Made by a program: the position numbers and the translations under genes
Notes under the pieces: generated by a model
The model's database searches: none
Seen by the model: only the letters and a program-made list of their open reading frames with translations
What the model was told of the DNA's origin: nothing
Shown: in pieces, positions 1 through 12,899 of the stretch
Layout of the letters: every line of letters begins with the position of its first letter
Numbering within the stretch: the stretch's first letter is position 1
Source of the DNA: Sinohyriopsis cumingii
Lineage: Eukaryota > Mollusca > Bivalvia > Unionida > Unionidae
Direction of reading: 5' to 3'
Assembly (NCBI GenBank): GCA_028554795.2
Contig: CM068828.1
Coordinates: 6,327,220-6,391,219 of the forward strand
Length of the DNA stretch: 64,000 nucleotides

Positions 1-140
1 ACAACCTCATTTTTGTACACATTGAGCAACTCATTCCTTGTACTCACTGAATACCTTATTCCTTGTACGCATTATTCACCTCATTCCTTGTAAGCATTGA
101 TCACTTCATTTCTTGTACACATTGACCACCTCATTCCATG
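1..140. repeat. 25-bp minisatellite, left edge, about 5 copies
   Basis: Units of about 25 bp built on 'cacctcattccttgtacac' followed by 'attga' repeat from the first base to about 140. They diverge by a few bases each. The array is cut by the window edge, so its full size is unknown. Confidence 0.8.
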
Positions 141-399
141 CAATTCTTCTGTTCTTTAAAATCCCTCGAAAAATGCATACGTTTTAATTGGAGTAAGTTG
201 AGAATGATTAATGCAAAGGGTAACTTTTCCCGCGTGTCCTTAACAGTTGAGCTATACTTGTGCACGATAAACCAATTACATATGTGGTGTGTGACACTAA
301 AAGCTTTGTTAAATTTTTACCCTTCTTCAAATATATAGGACTACATTTAACCATTTATCCTATTTGTCACTAGGGTATTTGATGATGCCTGGTCATCTG

Positions 400-3300
400 T
401 AAAATAATCATCGTCGATTATAAGTTTATTGCATAAAATAGAGGATGATGATGTAATTGAAGAAGTTTCTGTATTTAGTCTCCAGCAAATCAAACTTTAT
501 TGTCTTTCGACAATTCTTCACACCAGATATGATCACGTTGTGAAGTTCTTTGAGGTAGGCCATATTTAAATGTTATACAGCGAGGTTAACCGTTCCACGT
601 TTTCTAACTATGTACCATTTAATGTAATAGATTTGATGTTGTCCTTGTGTTAAAGAAATTATTCCCACACGAGTTTATTGAGGTTTAGTTGGTGTCTATT
701 GATATTACGTGCTTTGATTAATGTTTCATTATGATACATGGTTACAATCATAACCAGATTGGTAGGATAGGATAAATTATTGCTTGATCCCCGTATCTGA
801 TTTGCAAACACAGAACGAATGATTTAACTAATTATATAACCATACTGACATTCTTTACCCCTCACCACTTAATCTGCTGAATAATTTTGAAGATAAATTT
901 TGTAATCCTTCAGGAATTTAGAAATATTATGTAATGTAATCTGTTTTTTTTTTTTTGTTGTATTTTTCTCCATTTCGTATAATATTCTTTAATGACATTG
1001 CTTAGTCTGTTTTTGTCTCATTTAACTTCGCAGTTAATTTGTTGATGACTTGTGAAACTTTATTTGGCTTAATGGTATTAAAACCACGTGACAAGCAGCG
1101 CTTCTTCTACGACGGAATTGTTTTGGCAACAAATTGATACCGGTAATCACCATATAGATTGTTGTCAAAGCCTTACATTTTTTAAAGCTATTCACTTTTT
1201 TTCCCTAGAGGTTTGCTGACCATTGGCGATAAAGTACATAAACAGTATGTGTCCTTCTACATTATCCTTCCTATAGATTTTAAAATAAATGTTTTCCTGC
1301 ACATTTGCCAGTTTATTACTAGTTCCATGAAGTCTATTATTGTGTGCATTTCCAAGATAAATCCGTAAACAATGACGGTCTATGAGGAAGTTGTTAACAT
1401 ATTTGTGCTTAGTTCTGTATCGTCTGCTCTTCATTGGAATCGTGCTTAATTGCTTTCGTAAATTGTTATCTGAGCATGTAACCTTCACAGTACAACATAT
1501 TTGGAAATTCTCAGTTGTTACCGTGATTTTATCTATGACTGGATAAATCATTTCTCTGGATCCGTCTCAGTTGTACTAAAGATTATGAATATAACTTTCC
1601 GACTCAGTAGTGGCAAATTAAAAACGTTATTAGTTTAGTATTAAGTCTAAGATCAAATATACCTTCTCTTGTAATGTAATTGTACTTATCCTTAAACTGT
1701 TGAACTGGCGTTTCATTGTGATCATTCCGTATTTGATACGAGTGTTATCAAGTGTACAATCCTTATTAGTAACTTCTGATGCTTTTGCAAGTGCTTTAAT
1801 AAATCTTAAATCTTGCTGAAACATGATAGAATACATAAGAGCTTGATATGGAAGTATAAGTGTGCCGATTGGTTGTTTATATACACTACATATTGAACAG
1901 CTTCTGTATCCACCGCATGCTTCATTTCTTCACAACCTAAAGTTTCTGGTTTTTGATTGCCTGTTATATTATATTTTGTCCTCACACTGGATGTTGATAT
2001 AAATCTTAGCAGGTCATGAAAACACTGGTAACCGATTCGAATCAACCATGACCAGTGGTTGTTATTTTGGTTTCTTCTTATTTTTTTCTACGCAGTTTTT
2101 ATTGGAGTTTTGCTGCGTGTTGCGGTGTGTGTCTCAAAAAATATATTATTATCTTCAAATATATGATTCTTTTATAATTAATTTATTAGTTTCAGATGTT
2201 CTCTGAGCATAGAAGTAAGCAACGGGTGCATTGTTTTCAACCTCTATCCAAATACGATTCAATATTATTAAACGATTCGATATTCAAGTTTTCTACATAT
2301 AAAAATAAGCATATATTTCTGATTTCTTTCTTTGAATGGTACATTGCTAGGATGTATTTATTGTCCGTAACTTCTAATCAGCAAAATGGGATGCAGCATA
2401 GTTAAAGCAGAAAACAGTAGCTGATTTTTGAAGATTACAGATATACAACAAATCGTATTCATATTTTTAACACTTTTATAAACTTTAAAATAACCATTGG
2501 GTCTTCTTTTACGTACAGCAAATATTATTGAGTAAAGTTAACTAATCTGGTACAATGCGACCGACTATATATCCTTATATTAGATTGGATATTTTATTTT
2601 CATTTTTCGTCCATCCAACTTCTAAAATCTTCCATTTTAATAATAGGTCTAAGATATATTACACTCATTTCATCGTTCAGTTCAGTTTTTTTTAAAAGAT
2701 ATCTTCGGGGTTTTTTTCTTTTCAGCTTTGACGGCGTCAGTTATTTCATTCAATAAGAGAATCATTTTATCTACTTCATTTCTGAAGGTATGCGTGTCTG
2801 TTGAAAACCTCTATTCAAAAAACTTTTCGTTCTATCATTTTGTCTAATCCATCAATACCACCTTGAACCATCCCTATAATTTAACCAGTCCTCGATCAAC
2901 ACGTTCTTTTATATATTTGCTATCTTATTCATGTTTTAACTGTAAGCTCACACTATAGGTTCAAAGTCTATTGATTTTGATTTTGTCTTGAATGAGATAA
3001 ATATTAAGTCATTTTCAAAGGTGTAATTACACTTTCATTCATATTTAATTTATTTTGTATCCTCTATTTCTTAGTTACATTTGTTAAATCATTCGTCTCT
3101 ATTCAACTGTGACAGCGTATTATTCGTATCAGTTATCATATCTTCCAACTTTATTTCGCCATTCTATAGTCGAGGTTTTAACCTCTTGTTAATTTTGATT
3201 CCTCTGTTTATTTCATTCTTTACTTGTCCCAACTCTGAATTTGTATTACCGTATTTTTTTCTCAGATTTTATCTTCTCCATTACACCATAATGCATACAT

Positions 3301-3730
3301 ATCGCTTTGTTTGATGGATTGTAAAAGATAATGATATTAACGTCGATAATTGCATCATTTGATACTTCCGTTTATAAAAATAATTTGAATGAATATACGC
3401 ATCCCTGAATCCTTTCAGAATAACACTTGATCCATTAGGTCAGATATCAGGATTAGTCCATCTTTTATGGTGTTTCATTTAGAATTTCAATCTGTTCAAA
3501 CTCTTAGAATGCACGCAGGCTTATTCTCCCGTTGTGTATCGTATTATAGTTGTTGTACCTACAACAATATTTTTCTTTAATGGTAAAATAATAATTCAGA
3601 TGTAATCTAGGTAGACTACTTAAGTGTACAATAAATTGCATGTATTGTGTGTGATTATATTCTACTAAACCAATGCAGATCACATTTGATTGTATTTTTA
3701 AACAACAAATTAAAATAAAAAATTCCAAAA
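400..3730 (-). pseudogene. Decayed coding-like tract, family not recognised
   Basis: The minus strand shows a chain of short open stretches in shifting frames whose composition looks protein-like rather than random. Examples are 1551-1192 (119 codons), 2045-1806 running by frameshift into 1836-1630, a lysine/glutamate-rich stretch near 2770-2600, and further pieces near 3240-3080 and 1150-960. Stops and frame changes occur every 30-120 codons, so nothing here can make a full protein. I see no diagnostic motif and cannot name a family. A fossil of a large transposon, an integrated virus or a dead host gene are all possible. It could also be chance in AT-rich DNA. No restored protein is proposed. 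Confidence 0.3.
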
Positions 3731-4980
3731 TTAGTCAAGAATTTTTTTTTATTTTTAAAAAAGAACATTTCAACTATGCATTTTTCAATAGATCACGATT
3801 TAAAATTCAATGTTGATAAATTTTACAACTTAGCAAATTTATGCTTACATTAAGAAGTGGGATTCCATTGGCCCTTCCACTCCACCCCTCCTTCTTCTAC
3901 TCCATCCTTCCTTCTTCAAGGAGATTCCAAAGTTATGAACATAGTTCCATATGTCTGTCAAAAGGATGCCCCCACCTCTGCTTCAAGATACATCAAATCA
4001 ATGATTTGCAAATGGACATAACAATTTGTAATTACTAACCAATTTTTTATGTAACCTTGATAAATGTATATTTAAGTACACATGTACATGCAAATGTGCA
4101 GTCGCATCATAGTTTGCTTCTGTGCAAAACCACTGCGGTCATTGATGTTATGGAGGAGTATCACTAACTCCATCTTTACAAGCACCTGTCTGCGTTTCAA
4201 TTCAAAACAAATTTGGAGCTTTTTGAGCATTTTTGTGACATTTTGAAAACAGAAAGAAAGATCAGCTGCATTTTGTAAAGGCAACTGAATAATTATTTAT
4301 ACCAGATGGCAATTACAATGATTTAATTTGGCACTCCTATCAGTTAGAACAAAAGTTTTAGTTTCTTCTGTGCTCATTGGGAGTCATATGGCCAAAAATA
4401 CATGTAACATCGACCAAAATGGGTCCATAAGCCTAAATGAATAAGGTATTACTTAGCTTAGTTTCTGCATAATCTCCCAGAGCATTTTTAAGCTCTAGTA
4501 ATTATAATGCACCTTGACTCAAATATCACATAAAAGTATTTACACAAATGGATGAAGACCACACATATATTGAACTAAGCTTCAAGTCCTCATTGGCATA
4601 AAAAAGGAAAAGGCACGTGCTGCAATGAAAATTTCGTAATTCTCACTGAAAATCCTCCCACTTTTGAAGTCAAATACTCCTGACCTAATGTGGCAAACGC
4701 CCTGCTTCATCCTACTTCTCTGATCCGTCTTTTCAGCAGATGTATGCAATGGGTTGTTCTACATTTTCTGCACTTTGTGCATGCATCAGTGAGGGAACAT
4801 GATTCTGTATTTCTAAATCACCAAGAGACTTATCAACATTTTAATTCACATATACTAAATAAGCATTTTTGTACATATAATTCCATGATGATATCTGCTT
4901 TCCTCTCTAAATTTATTTCAAGTAGAATAATTAGAATACTATATGAAGAAAAAGAATTAAGGCATCATCCTTTTCATTAC
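3731..4980. other. No feature recognised
   Basis: AT-rich intergenic DNA. The short ORFs here have no family resemblance, no splice-flanked structure and no tandem repeat. Confidence 0.5.
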
Positions 4981-5427
4981 CGTATATACTTGCTTTTAAG
5001 TTGAGTCAAACTGCAAACAACAAAGATCCTGATCTGCCATAGCTTAATGCATCTGCAGATCTATCTTGTTTCTCAAGACCCACAATGCACCTGCAGATCT
5101 ATCTTGTTTCTCAAGAAAACACATAATGCACCTGCAGATCTATCTTGCTTCTCAAGACCCACATAATGCACCTGCAGATCTATCTTGTTTCTCAAGACCC
5201 ACATAATGCACCTGCAGATCCTATCTTGTTTCTCAAGACCCACATAATGCACCTGCAGATCTATCTTGTTTCTCAAGAAAACACATAATGCATCTGCAGA
5301 TCTATCTTGTTTCTCAAGAAAACACATAATGCACCTGCAGATCCTATCTTGTTTCTCAAGACCCACAATGCATCAGATCTGGGTATGTGCAGTTTGGTGT
5401 TGGACTCATAAGCAAGTATATATGGCA
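4981..5427. mobile_element. MITE-like element with ~35-bp terminal inverted repeats, copy 1
   Basis: The left end contains 'gtatatacttgcttttaag' followed by 'ttgagtcaaactgcaaac'. The right end, read in reverse complement, gives 'atatatacttgcttatgag' followed by 'tccaacaccaaactgca'. These form imperfect terminal inverted repeats of about 35 bp. The interior is almost wholly a 41-bp tandem array. No coding capacity is seen, so this would be a non-autonomous DNA transposon. The superfamily is not determined because no clear target duplication is visible. A second copy lies at 10741-10975. Confidence 0.6.
5047..5372. repeat. ~41-bp minisatellite inside the TIR element, ~8 copies
   Basis: The unit 'ctgcagatctatcttgtttc' + 'tcaagaaaacacataatgcac' repeats about eight times. 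Variants carry 'acccac' in place of 'aaaacac', and some have an extra c ('gatcctatc'). The array fills the interior of the TIR element and is absent from the second copy, so it expanded after transposition. Confidence 0.85.
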
Positions 5428-6060
5428 GAGAAAATCGAGTACAAGTTCCACAATTCTTTCAATAAATGGACCAAAATGTTTTACATAAGTAAATCTTCAA
5501 ATACCTATCAAATATTTCGTATTTTATACACTAGTGTATTTTCGGATACATGTTTATTTAGTTAACTTTTTTGTTCTATTTGATGTAAAATCCAATTCCA
5601 TTTGCTTGAGATAATCACACACTTAATTTTTATTTAAAATTCTTATAATTATGATAATCAAATATACAATATCCCATTCCATTAAGTTTTTGATGGTTGT
5701 ATAAAAAACATAACTATTTGTGCAGACATTGGACTGTGTGTTTGCTCAAGACATAAAATTTTGAAATATAATCAGTAAATTATTTATTGTAAATTAAATG
5801 TTACCTTTTCTTGCAATTTGCCTATGACACAAATTGTCTTTATTGTAGTTTATGTGTCCATATATGCACATTTTTCTCTGTACATTATTTGCATAATTAT
5901 GTTACAGTTGCTAACAGCTACTATCAACTTCAAAAAGATATACTCCTACAATTAAAACACTTTTTATGGTGAATGTTTTTCAAATTTTTTGTGATGTTAA
6001 ATGCTGTTATAAGTCAACTGAAGATGTTTCACTCTGATTCAACCTCACTGAATCTGGCCA
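5428..6060. other. No feature recognised
   Basis: AT-rich spacer between the TIR element and the next degenerate array. Confidence 0.5.
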
Positions 6061-6094
6061 GGGAACTACTCAATGCCATTATACATTTTTCCTC

Positions 6095-6685
6095 GTTTAC
6101 CAGAGATATTTTGTTTTCTAAAGTGTCCGATCCGTGTTCTAATTTGTTCTAGAATGCAATTTCCAGTTATCTGCTCTATATTCTGGCATGTTCTATAGCA
6201 TAATTTCCCAGTACAGGTTCCACACACCTGCCCTGTATCCTGCTGTAGTTTAGAATACAATTTCCCAGTACAAATTCAAGAGCACAATTTCCTTTTACAA
6301 ATTGAAGAGATCTTCACTGTGTTACCATGTTCTAAAGTTCAATTTCCCTGCAAAAGTTTCATAGACCCAAGTTGTAATCCAGTGTGTTCTGAAGCACAAA
6401 TTATTCAAACTCCATATACCTGCCCTGTATCCTATGTTATAGACCACAATTTCCCAGTACAAGTTCCAGAGACCGGAATTGTATTCTGTTGTATCTTAGG
6501 GCAACATTTTCCCATTAAAAGTTGCAAATACCTGCCCTGTATACTGTATGTTCTAAAACACAAATTGCCAGTACAAGTTCCAGAGACCTGTCCTGTATTT
6601 AAATTGTATTCCAGATGCCCATTTTCCAGTACACTTTCTTGAGTCCAGCACTGTATCCTATTGTTTTCTAGAGCATAGTTTACAA
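6095..6685. repeat. Degenerate ~50-bp tandem repeat
   Basis: A loosely conserved unit recurs roughly every 50 bp ('gttctagagcacaatttccc' then 'agtacaagttccagagacct' then 'gccctgtatcc'). About ten to eleven diverged copies are visible. It is older than the homogeneous arrays elsewhere in the window. Confidence 0.65.
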
Positions 6686-6689
6686 GTTC

Positions 6690-8470
6690 AATCCAAATTG
6701 TTGTCAACCATGACATATCTACTGAGAATTAACAAATTAATTTTGTACAGATAAAGACTTTGATAGCACTTAAGACCAGGGCCAACAAGGGGATGGGGGA
6801 CTGGGGATATATCCCTGTAGCCTGGGAATGTAAGGGGGCCCAGGCCGAACAACTCTTTTTAATTTTATAAAAGAAAACTTTTGTTTGAACAAGAACTAGG
6901 AGAGGCCTGGGTGTTTCTTTCCCCAGGGCCTGTGATCTCTCTCTATGGCCCTGCTTGAGACACCAGAACTGATCCATGGTTTCAGAATTTCTTGTTGAAT
7001 CCCTTCAGGTTGACTAACCTATCTAGGAATTAAGAAATCAAATAAACATAAGGCTGAATGCAATGTTTTTTGATGTTTTTGGTTGTCTTTCATAACTATA
7101 CGTATCTGAAATATTCACAATAAAATATTTACATCTATGCATTATTTTCTTTCTAACATTATGACACTGTCATATTTTATTTTGGATGTGAAAATTACTT
7201 CACAAAACAGGTGGCACTCACTTTATGCCAATTCAGTTTAAGTGCTTTCATTTTAATAGCCTTTATGATGAAGAAATAACATGCAATTTGAGCCGCCGTG
7301 CTCATTTTTATGCCATCGCTGGTGCCATGTGCTGCTCATATGCGTATTATATGTATTAATTTATTTACAAGTTTTGGATCAGTAATCATTACTTGACAAC
7401 TTAGAGGTATAATTTGCCCAAGAACTTCCTTAATTTTCGAGCAGCCTACGGGAAAATTACTTTCAATTTACACCAATTTTCGATTTATGCCATAATCTTA
7501 GTAAGGCATCTAAGGTATAAATCAAGCATCACCTCTACTCACTCAAGTTAAGGACTGAAGAAAATAGCACTACCTTCACGAGATTCTATTACTGAGGACA
7601 GCAAAGGATGACAATTACTTAAAATTACATAAAAATCCATCGGCCATCAGGATTGAAATAAAATTGTTACTCATATTTATTCTACTGTAATACAGCTTTC
7701 AGAGTCATATCAAGTGGATAGTGTTAAAAAAATTCCACTGAAATTTTGAATTAATATTAATAATTGATTTCTCTTAGATTTGTTCAAATGAAATAAAATG
7801 TAATAAACTAAGAAAAAATAATCACTGTTTCATAGTATCAAAAAGTTTATTTCACAACATTAGCAAAGTTTACATGAAATATCATTCACAATATTCATAA
7901 ATAAAGAACCATCACTGATTGGCTAGACAGATGTCATTTCTGCCTGGAATCAACCAGTGATAACAATGAAAGAGGTATGGGCTGAATAACATATCTAGGA
8001 ATGACTGGCGACCATGAGGGGCTTCAGGTGACATCACAAAAAACACAAAATACTGACAAAACTATACAAGACAGCAAATAGACACACTCAAGAGAAAGGA
8101 AAAAAGTGAATGTCCTTTTCTAACACAACATTATTAGAAGACAGGCAATATTGTCACACACACCTCTCAGACTCATCTAAACAGTATGCTTTACTAAGTT
8201 AAAATATCTCTTCAAGCCATTCAGATTGCTCACTTTCAAGCCAATCAGCTTGCTCAGCTTTTAATTTTAATGCAGCAGTGATAACTTCAATGAAAATGGA
8301 GCCTGTGCAATAGTCAGTAACAACTAATGTCTAACTAATTTATCTGCATTGTTTTTATCAATATCAAATTCATCCAGTACTGACATAAGTTTCAGAAAAA
8401 TATATAAACTGACCAGTTTTATAAAGCAAATGTTTCCTGTAAATGAGAATTCTTAAAAAACTTGATAAAG
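6690..8470. other. No feature recognised
   Basis: Mostly AT-rich. A small G/C-rich patch near 6775-6965 ('ggggatggggga', 'cctggg') stands out from its surroundings but shows no gene structure. Confidence 0.5.
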
Positions 8471-8477
8471 CATCTTT

Positions 8478-8672
8478 ATTCCTGTGAGAGTACCCTACAC
8501 AATAAATATAGTTTCCCTGTGAGAATACCTATCACAATGAATAGTTTCCCTGTGAGAATACCTATCACAATGAATAGTTTCCCTGTGTGAATACCTATCA
8601 CAATGAATAGTTTCCCTGCATGAATACCTATCACAATGAATAGTTTCCCTGTGAAAATATCTATCACAATGC
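8478..8672. repeat. 33-bp minisatellite, ~6 copies
   Basis: The unit 'gtgagaatacctatcacaat' + 'gaatagtttccct' repeats about six times. Variants are 'gtgtga', 'catga' and 'gtgaaa'. The period is a multiple of three, which is why two overlapping repeated reading frames appear on the minus strand. They are not genes. Confidence 0.85.
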
Positions 8673-8689
8673 AATCCTGAAATACATGT

Positions 8690-9720
8690 GTAGTTTGCAT
8701 TATCATTAGGTTTCACATGTTCAAACTTTCATGCAACAGATCAATCAATAAGTCAATCAATCTGAATGATTTAATTCAGAAGCAAGGAAACATCACTGAG
8801 AATTATTCATTATGCATAACAACATAAGTTAACAAATTTGGATATTTTCTTATTTGTCTTTGTTTAAGTCTTGAACTCCAAAGCCTGTCAGAAAATGTAC
8901 CCAGCAAAATGTTCAACTGATGAGATAACATCAATATGATAACCTGGACCAATCAAAATAAATTTTGTAGCAGTAAAAAAGAATTTGGTTTTGATGATCT
9001 TTATTACTACGTGCTGAACAATATAAAAGTAACATTGCCAAATAAAGCTGAGCTTTGTAAAATTACCATAATCCTTTTTTTTAAAAACAATAGATTTAAA
9101 TAGATTTTTTAAATTTAATTTTCATAAACTGGATTCATAGCAATTCCTTCCTTGCTAACGTTTCCTCAATTTTTCACTTTCTTGTACATCATTTATACAC
9201 ATTGGGGTACAACTTTTCTTGGACCAAACTCCATTTTTTAACCATTCAGTACTGAATAACAGGATGACACTCATGCTTTGCAAAAAGACATCATAGGAAG
9301 GTGTAGCATTATGGGAAGGCTGCTCTTTATTTTATAAAAACACAAACTCAACCTTATTAATACATATATATGGCTGTAAGTAATCTATGTAAATAAGACC
9401 TATCTCAACAGCATCAATGAACCATCCTCTCTCATAAGACAAGACACTTTTAAAATAACTTGCACTGCTAACAGAGGCACCTTTCGTTATGGGAGTTGGA
9501 AAATAGAGAAATGCATAGATAACACGTGGGATACAGATGTTGGAACAGTTAACAGAGGACACAAATACACACATATTTAGCTGCTCAAGGCACAAGCACT
9601 GATGTTGTTGTCTGCAGTATTGTTCATTAACAAATCCTGAAAAAAAACTTCCTGTATGTGCATCATAAGGTTACATTAGTTGTAACCTTTATAGGTCATA
9701 ACAGTTTTAGCCTGGAAATC
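8690..9720. other. No feature recognised
   Basis: AT-rich spacer. The minus-strand ORF at 9595-9332 has no recognisable motif. Confidence 0.5.
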
Positions 9721-9721
9721 A

Positions 9722-10095
9722 TAAAATTGAGCTTGAGCCTGGTTTTGCCCACAGGAAATCAAAAGAGACTGGTTGACTTGTTTCCATTTACATGAAATTA
9801 AAAGAGCCTGGTTAACCAGTTTCCTCTCACAAGAAATCAAATGTAACTGGTTGACTGGTTTCCACTCAGAGGAAAGTAAAAGTGAATGGTTCTCTTGATT
9901 CCAGTCACAGGAAATCAAAAGTGACTGCTTGACTGATTTCCACTCACTGGAAATCAAAAGTAGTTGACTGGTTTCTACTCATAGAAAATCAAAAATGAAT
10001 GGTTGACTGGTTTGCATTGATAAAAAGTGAATGGTTGACTGGTCTGCACTCATAGGAAATCGATGGTGACTGGTTTCTAGTCATGGGATATCAAA
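9722..10095. repeat. ~39-bp minisatellite, ~9 copies
   Basis: The unit 'ggaaatcaaaagtgactggt' + 'tgactggtttccactcaca' repeats with moderate divergence. The later copies are shortened. The 93-codon minus-strand ORF over it is a product of the 39-bp period. Confidence 0.8.
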
Positions 10096-10099
10096 AGTG

Positions 10100-10740
10100 A
10101 CTTGCAGACTCAAAATCTTAGGGTCAATTCCAATTGTATGATTTCAAGGCTATGTACCTGGCATCTGGATATAAACCCCTAGTTTCAAAAAAGAATGTAC
10201 CAGGTAAAGAACAGCAACTTACAAAATCAAAAAAGGGCTTGTTACTTAACAACTGGTCAACTTCAGAAAAAGATACCATCACTTTAATTTTGTCTCTAAA
10301 AGTAATCCAAACAGTTGATTAATAAATAAACATTTGTGCTTCACATTCTTGAATATATTAAGTTTTACCTAATGTTTTCATAAAACTCAGAAACACTCAC
10401 TCATGAATTTTGAACTGGACAACGGTCAGAAAGTAAACAAGAATTCTTTTCACATGACAAGTGCAAACAGGCTAATGTAATAAAGGACAGACTTTAGGAA
10501 GAATATCTGGAAAGATCCAATGCATACATACTTGACTGACAATAAACAAAAAGCACATACAATAGAAAAATTCACAACCATATTTTTCTTCCCATAATTT
10601 CATAAATAACAAATTTGTTCAAGAACATTTATGGTACAAAAAACTATGAAATTTTTTTAATAACAATGTGCTAATAAACACCTCCTTTCTCTTTATCAAC
10701 GTGGAAAGGAAAGCAATGAAGAATGCATTTTTGTAAGACA
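10100..10740. other. No feature recognised
   Basis: AT-rich spacer with no gene or repeat that I can support. Confidence 0.45.
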
Positions 10741-10975
10741 TCTGACAACTTATAAGGTACATGTTCACTAATAGGTCAAGTCCAACTGCAAACAACATGG
10801 AAACTGATCTACCATATCACAATGTGCCTGCAGATCAGGGTCTATGTTGTTTCTTCTACTGATTACTCCTAACAAACTGCACAGACCCAGATCTGCCGGC
10901 ACATTTTCTGACAGCAGATTTGGGTCTGTGCAGTTTGCAGTTGGACTCATCTTATAAGCAAGTATATATAGTAGT
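10741..10975. mobile_element. MITE-like element, copy 2 (no array)
   Basis: The right end ('gcagtttgcagttggactca' then 'tcttataagcaagtatatat') matches the right end of the element at 4981-5427. The left end ('aagtccaactgcaaacaac') is a diverged inverted copy. The interior holds single copies of 'cctgcagatcagggtctatg' and 'agatctgccggcacattttc', related to the unit that became tandem in copy 1. About 235 bp long. Confidence 0.55.
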
Positions 10976-11325
10976 GTAGACCTAGACCCAAAACAGCTTA
11001 ATGTGCCGACATATAAGGTTGTATGTGATTATTTCCAAAATAATCCCTGAACTTACTGCAAGAAAAGAAATAAAAGCAATAAATATTCTCCTAAATTGAA
11101 GTATGTGTGTTATCACACCTCCTGTTTAAAATCCACTGGTTACAAATATACCTGTGCATAGCCCAACATACAGAAATCTGCAACAAGTCCTTAACAGTGA
11201 GTAGAACACTTGATTGTTGCAATGATTATTCATGAGTTAAAACTATGAATTTTCATGTTAAGTAAATCAGATCAATTTTCATAGCATTGTATTACTATAA
11301 TTGTTTTTAATCCTCATAACTTTTT

Positions 11326-11710
11326 GTCAAACATAGGTCAGGGATTAACAATGGCCCATGATATGACAAAATCATGTCAAACATAGGTCAGGGATTAACA
11401 ATGGCCCATGATATGACAAAGTCCTGTCAAACATAGGTCAAGGATTAACAATGGCCTATGATATGATAAAGTCTTGTCAAACATGGGTCAGAAATTAACA
11501 CTGGCCCATAATATGACATGAAGTCCTGTCAAACTCATGTCAGGGATTAACAATGGCCCATGATATGACATAAAATCCTGTCAAACACATGTCAGGGATT
11601 AACACTGGCCCATGATATGACAAAATCCTGTCAAACACATGTCAGGGATTAATTAGGCCCATAATATGACATGAAGTCCTGTCAAACACATGTCAGGTAT
11701 TAATACTGGC
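11326..11710. repeat. 50-bp minisatellite, ~8 copies
   Basis: The unit 'gtcaaacataggtcaggga' + 'ttaacaatggcccatgatat' + 'gacaaaatcct' repeats with a 50-bp spacing. Later copies change 'ataggtcag' to 'acatgtcag'. The last copy is degraded. No coding capacity. Confidence 0.85.
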
Positions 11711-11977
11711 AGATCAGATGGTAATGCCCATATTAGTGATGTAGCATGAACCTGTGCTGGACTTTGTGTTGCAATCATTCTAGCAACAGATCAAACTGAT
11801 CTACACAGTTATATTATGACCAAATAATTCTCATTTCAGGTAATTAATTCAATATTTTTATTTTTTAATGGTATTTTTCAAATCAGTCCCATAAAAATTC
11901 TTACAATACAGTCATCTTGCTTATCCATTACTATAAAAATATTGGATTTAGCAAATTCTGCAATGTACAGACAGAAT

Positions 11978-12021
11978 CTGTAATTACCTGTAATTACCTG
12001 TAATTACCTGTAATTACCTGT
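11978..12021. repeat. 10-bp short tandem repeat
   Basis: 'taattacctg' is repeated four to five times in perfect register. Confidence 0.9.
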
Positions 12022-12399
12022 GATGAATTGTTCCAGTGTAGAGTCATTTTTGTTTCTTGTCCAACTCCATTGACTCTTATACAGAAACCAAAATTTAGAC
12101 CTAAAGACTGCATCGCTCATGGGGCAAGTCTGCATATACACACAGAAATCAAAGTCTGTTCTGTCTTCATGTACACCAGTAGATCAAGGTCTATGGTTTT
12201 CACTGAACTTGTGATTTGAAGCAATGAATCTCTTCCCACCAACAAACAACTCAGAAACAGATCTGTCCAACAGTAATGGTCTAAACTATCAGTTGTACTT
12301 TTAGCAAAGAATGAAGAATCTGTTCTCATCGGCAAACAACTCAAAACCTGATCTGTCTTCAGGCACTGCGCCAATAACTATTATGTTAGTAGATTATGG

Positions 12400-12885
12400 T
12401 CCATGTTAATAGTTGTACTTCAAGCAACCAATGAAGACCAGTAGATCAAGGCCTGCATGAAAGGTTGTAATTGTGACTTCAAGCAACCGATGAAGACCAG
12501 TAGATCAAGGCCTGCATGAAAGGTTGTAATTGTGACTTCAAGCAACCCATGAAGACCAGTAGATCAAGGCCTGCATGAAAGGTTGTAATTGTGACTTCAA
12601 GCAACCAATGAAGACCAGTAGATCAAGGCCTGCATGAAAGGTTGTAATTGTGACTTCAAGCAACCAATGAAGACCAGTAGATCAAGGCCTGCATGAAAGG
12701 TTGTAATTGTGACTTCAAGTAACCAATGAAGACCAGTAGATCAAGGCCTGCATGAAAGTTGTAATTGTGACTTCAAGCAACCATGAAAGACCAGTAGATT
12801 AAGGTCTGCATGAAAGGTTGTAATTATGACTTCAAGCAACCATGAAAGGTTGTAATTGTGACTTCAAGCAACCAATGAAAGACCT
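12400..12885. repeat. 59-bp minisatellite, ~8 copies
   Basis: The unit 'caagcaaccaatgaagacca' + 'gtagatcaaggcctgcatga' + 'aaggttgtaattgtgactt' recurs every 59 bp. The middle copies are nearly identical and the last two are truncated or diverged. Confidence 0.9.
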
Positions 12886-12899
12886 TAATCGTTTGGTTA

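Noticed and set aside
1192..1551. 119-codon ORF as an intact gene
   Set aside because: It has no recognisable domain and is flanked by broken pieces in other frames. It is kept only as part of a decayed tract.
12028..12374. Overlapping plus and minus ORFs near the 59-bp array
   Set aside because: Short, motif-free and overlapping on both strands. They look random.
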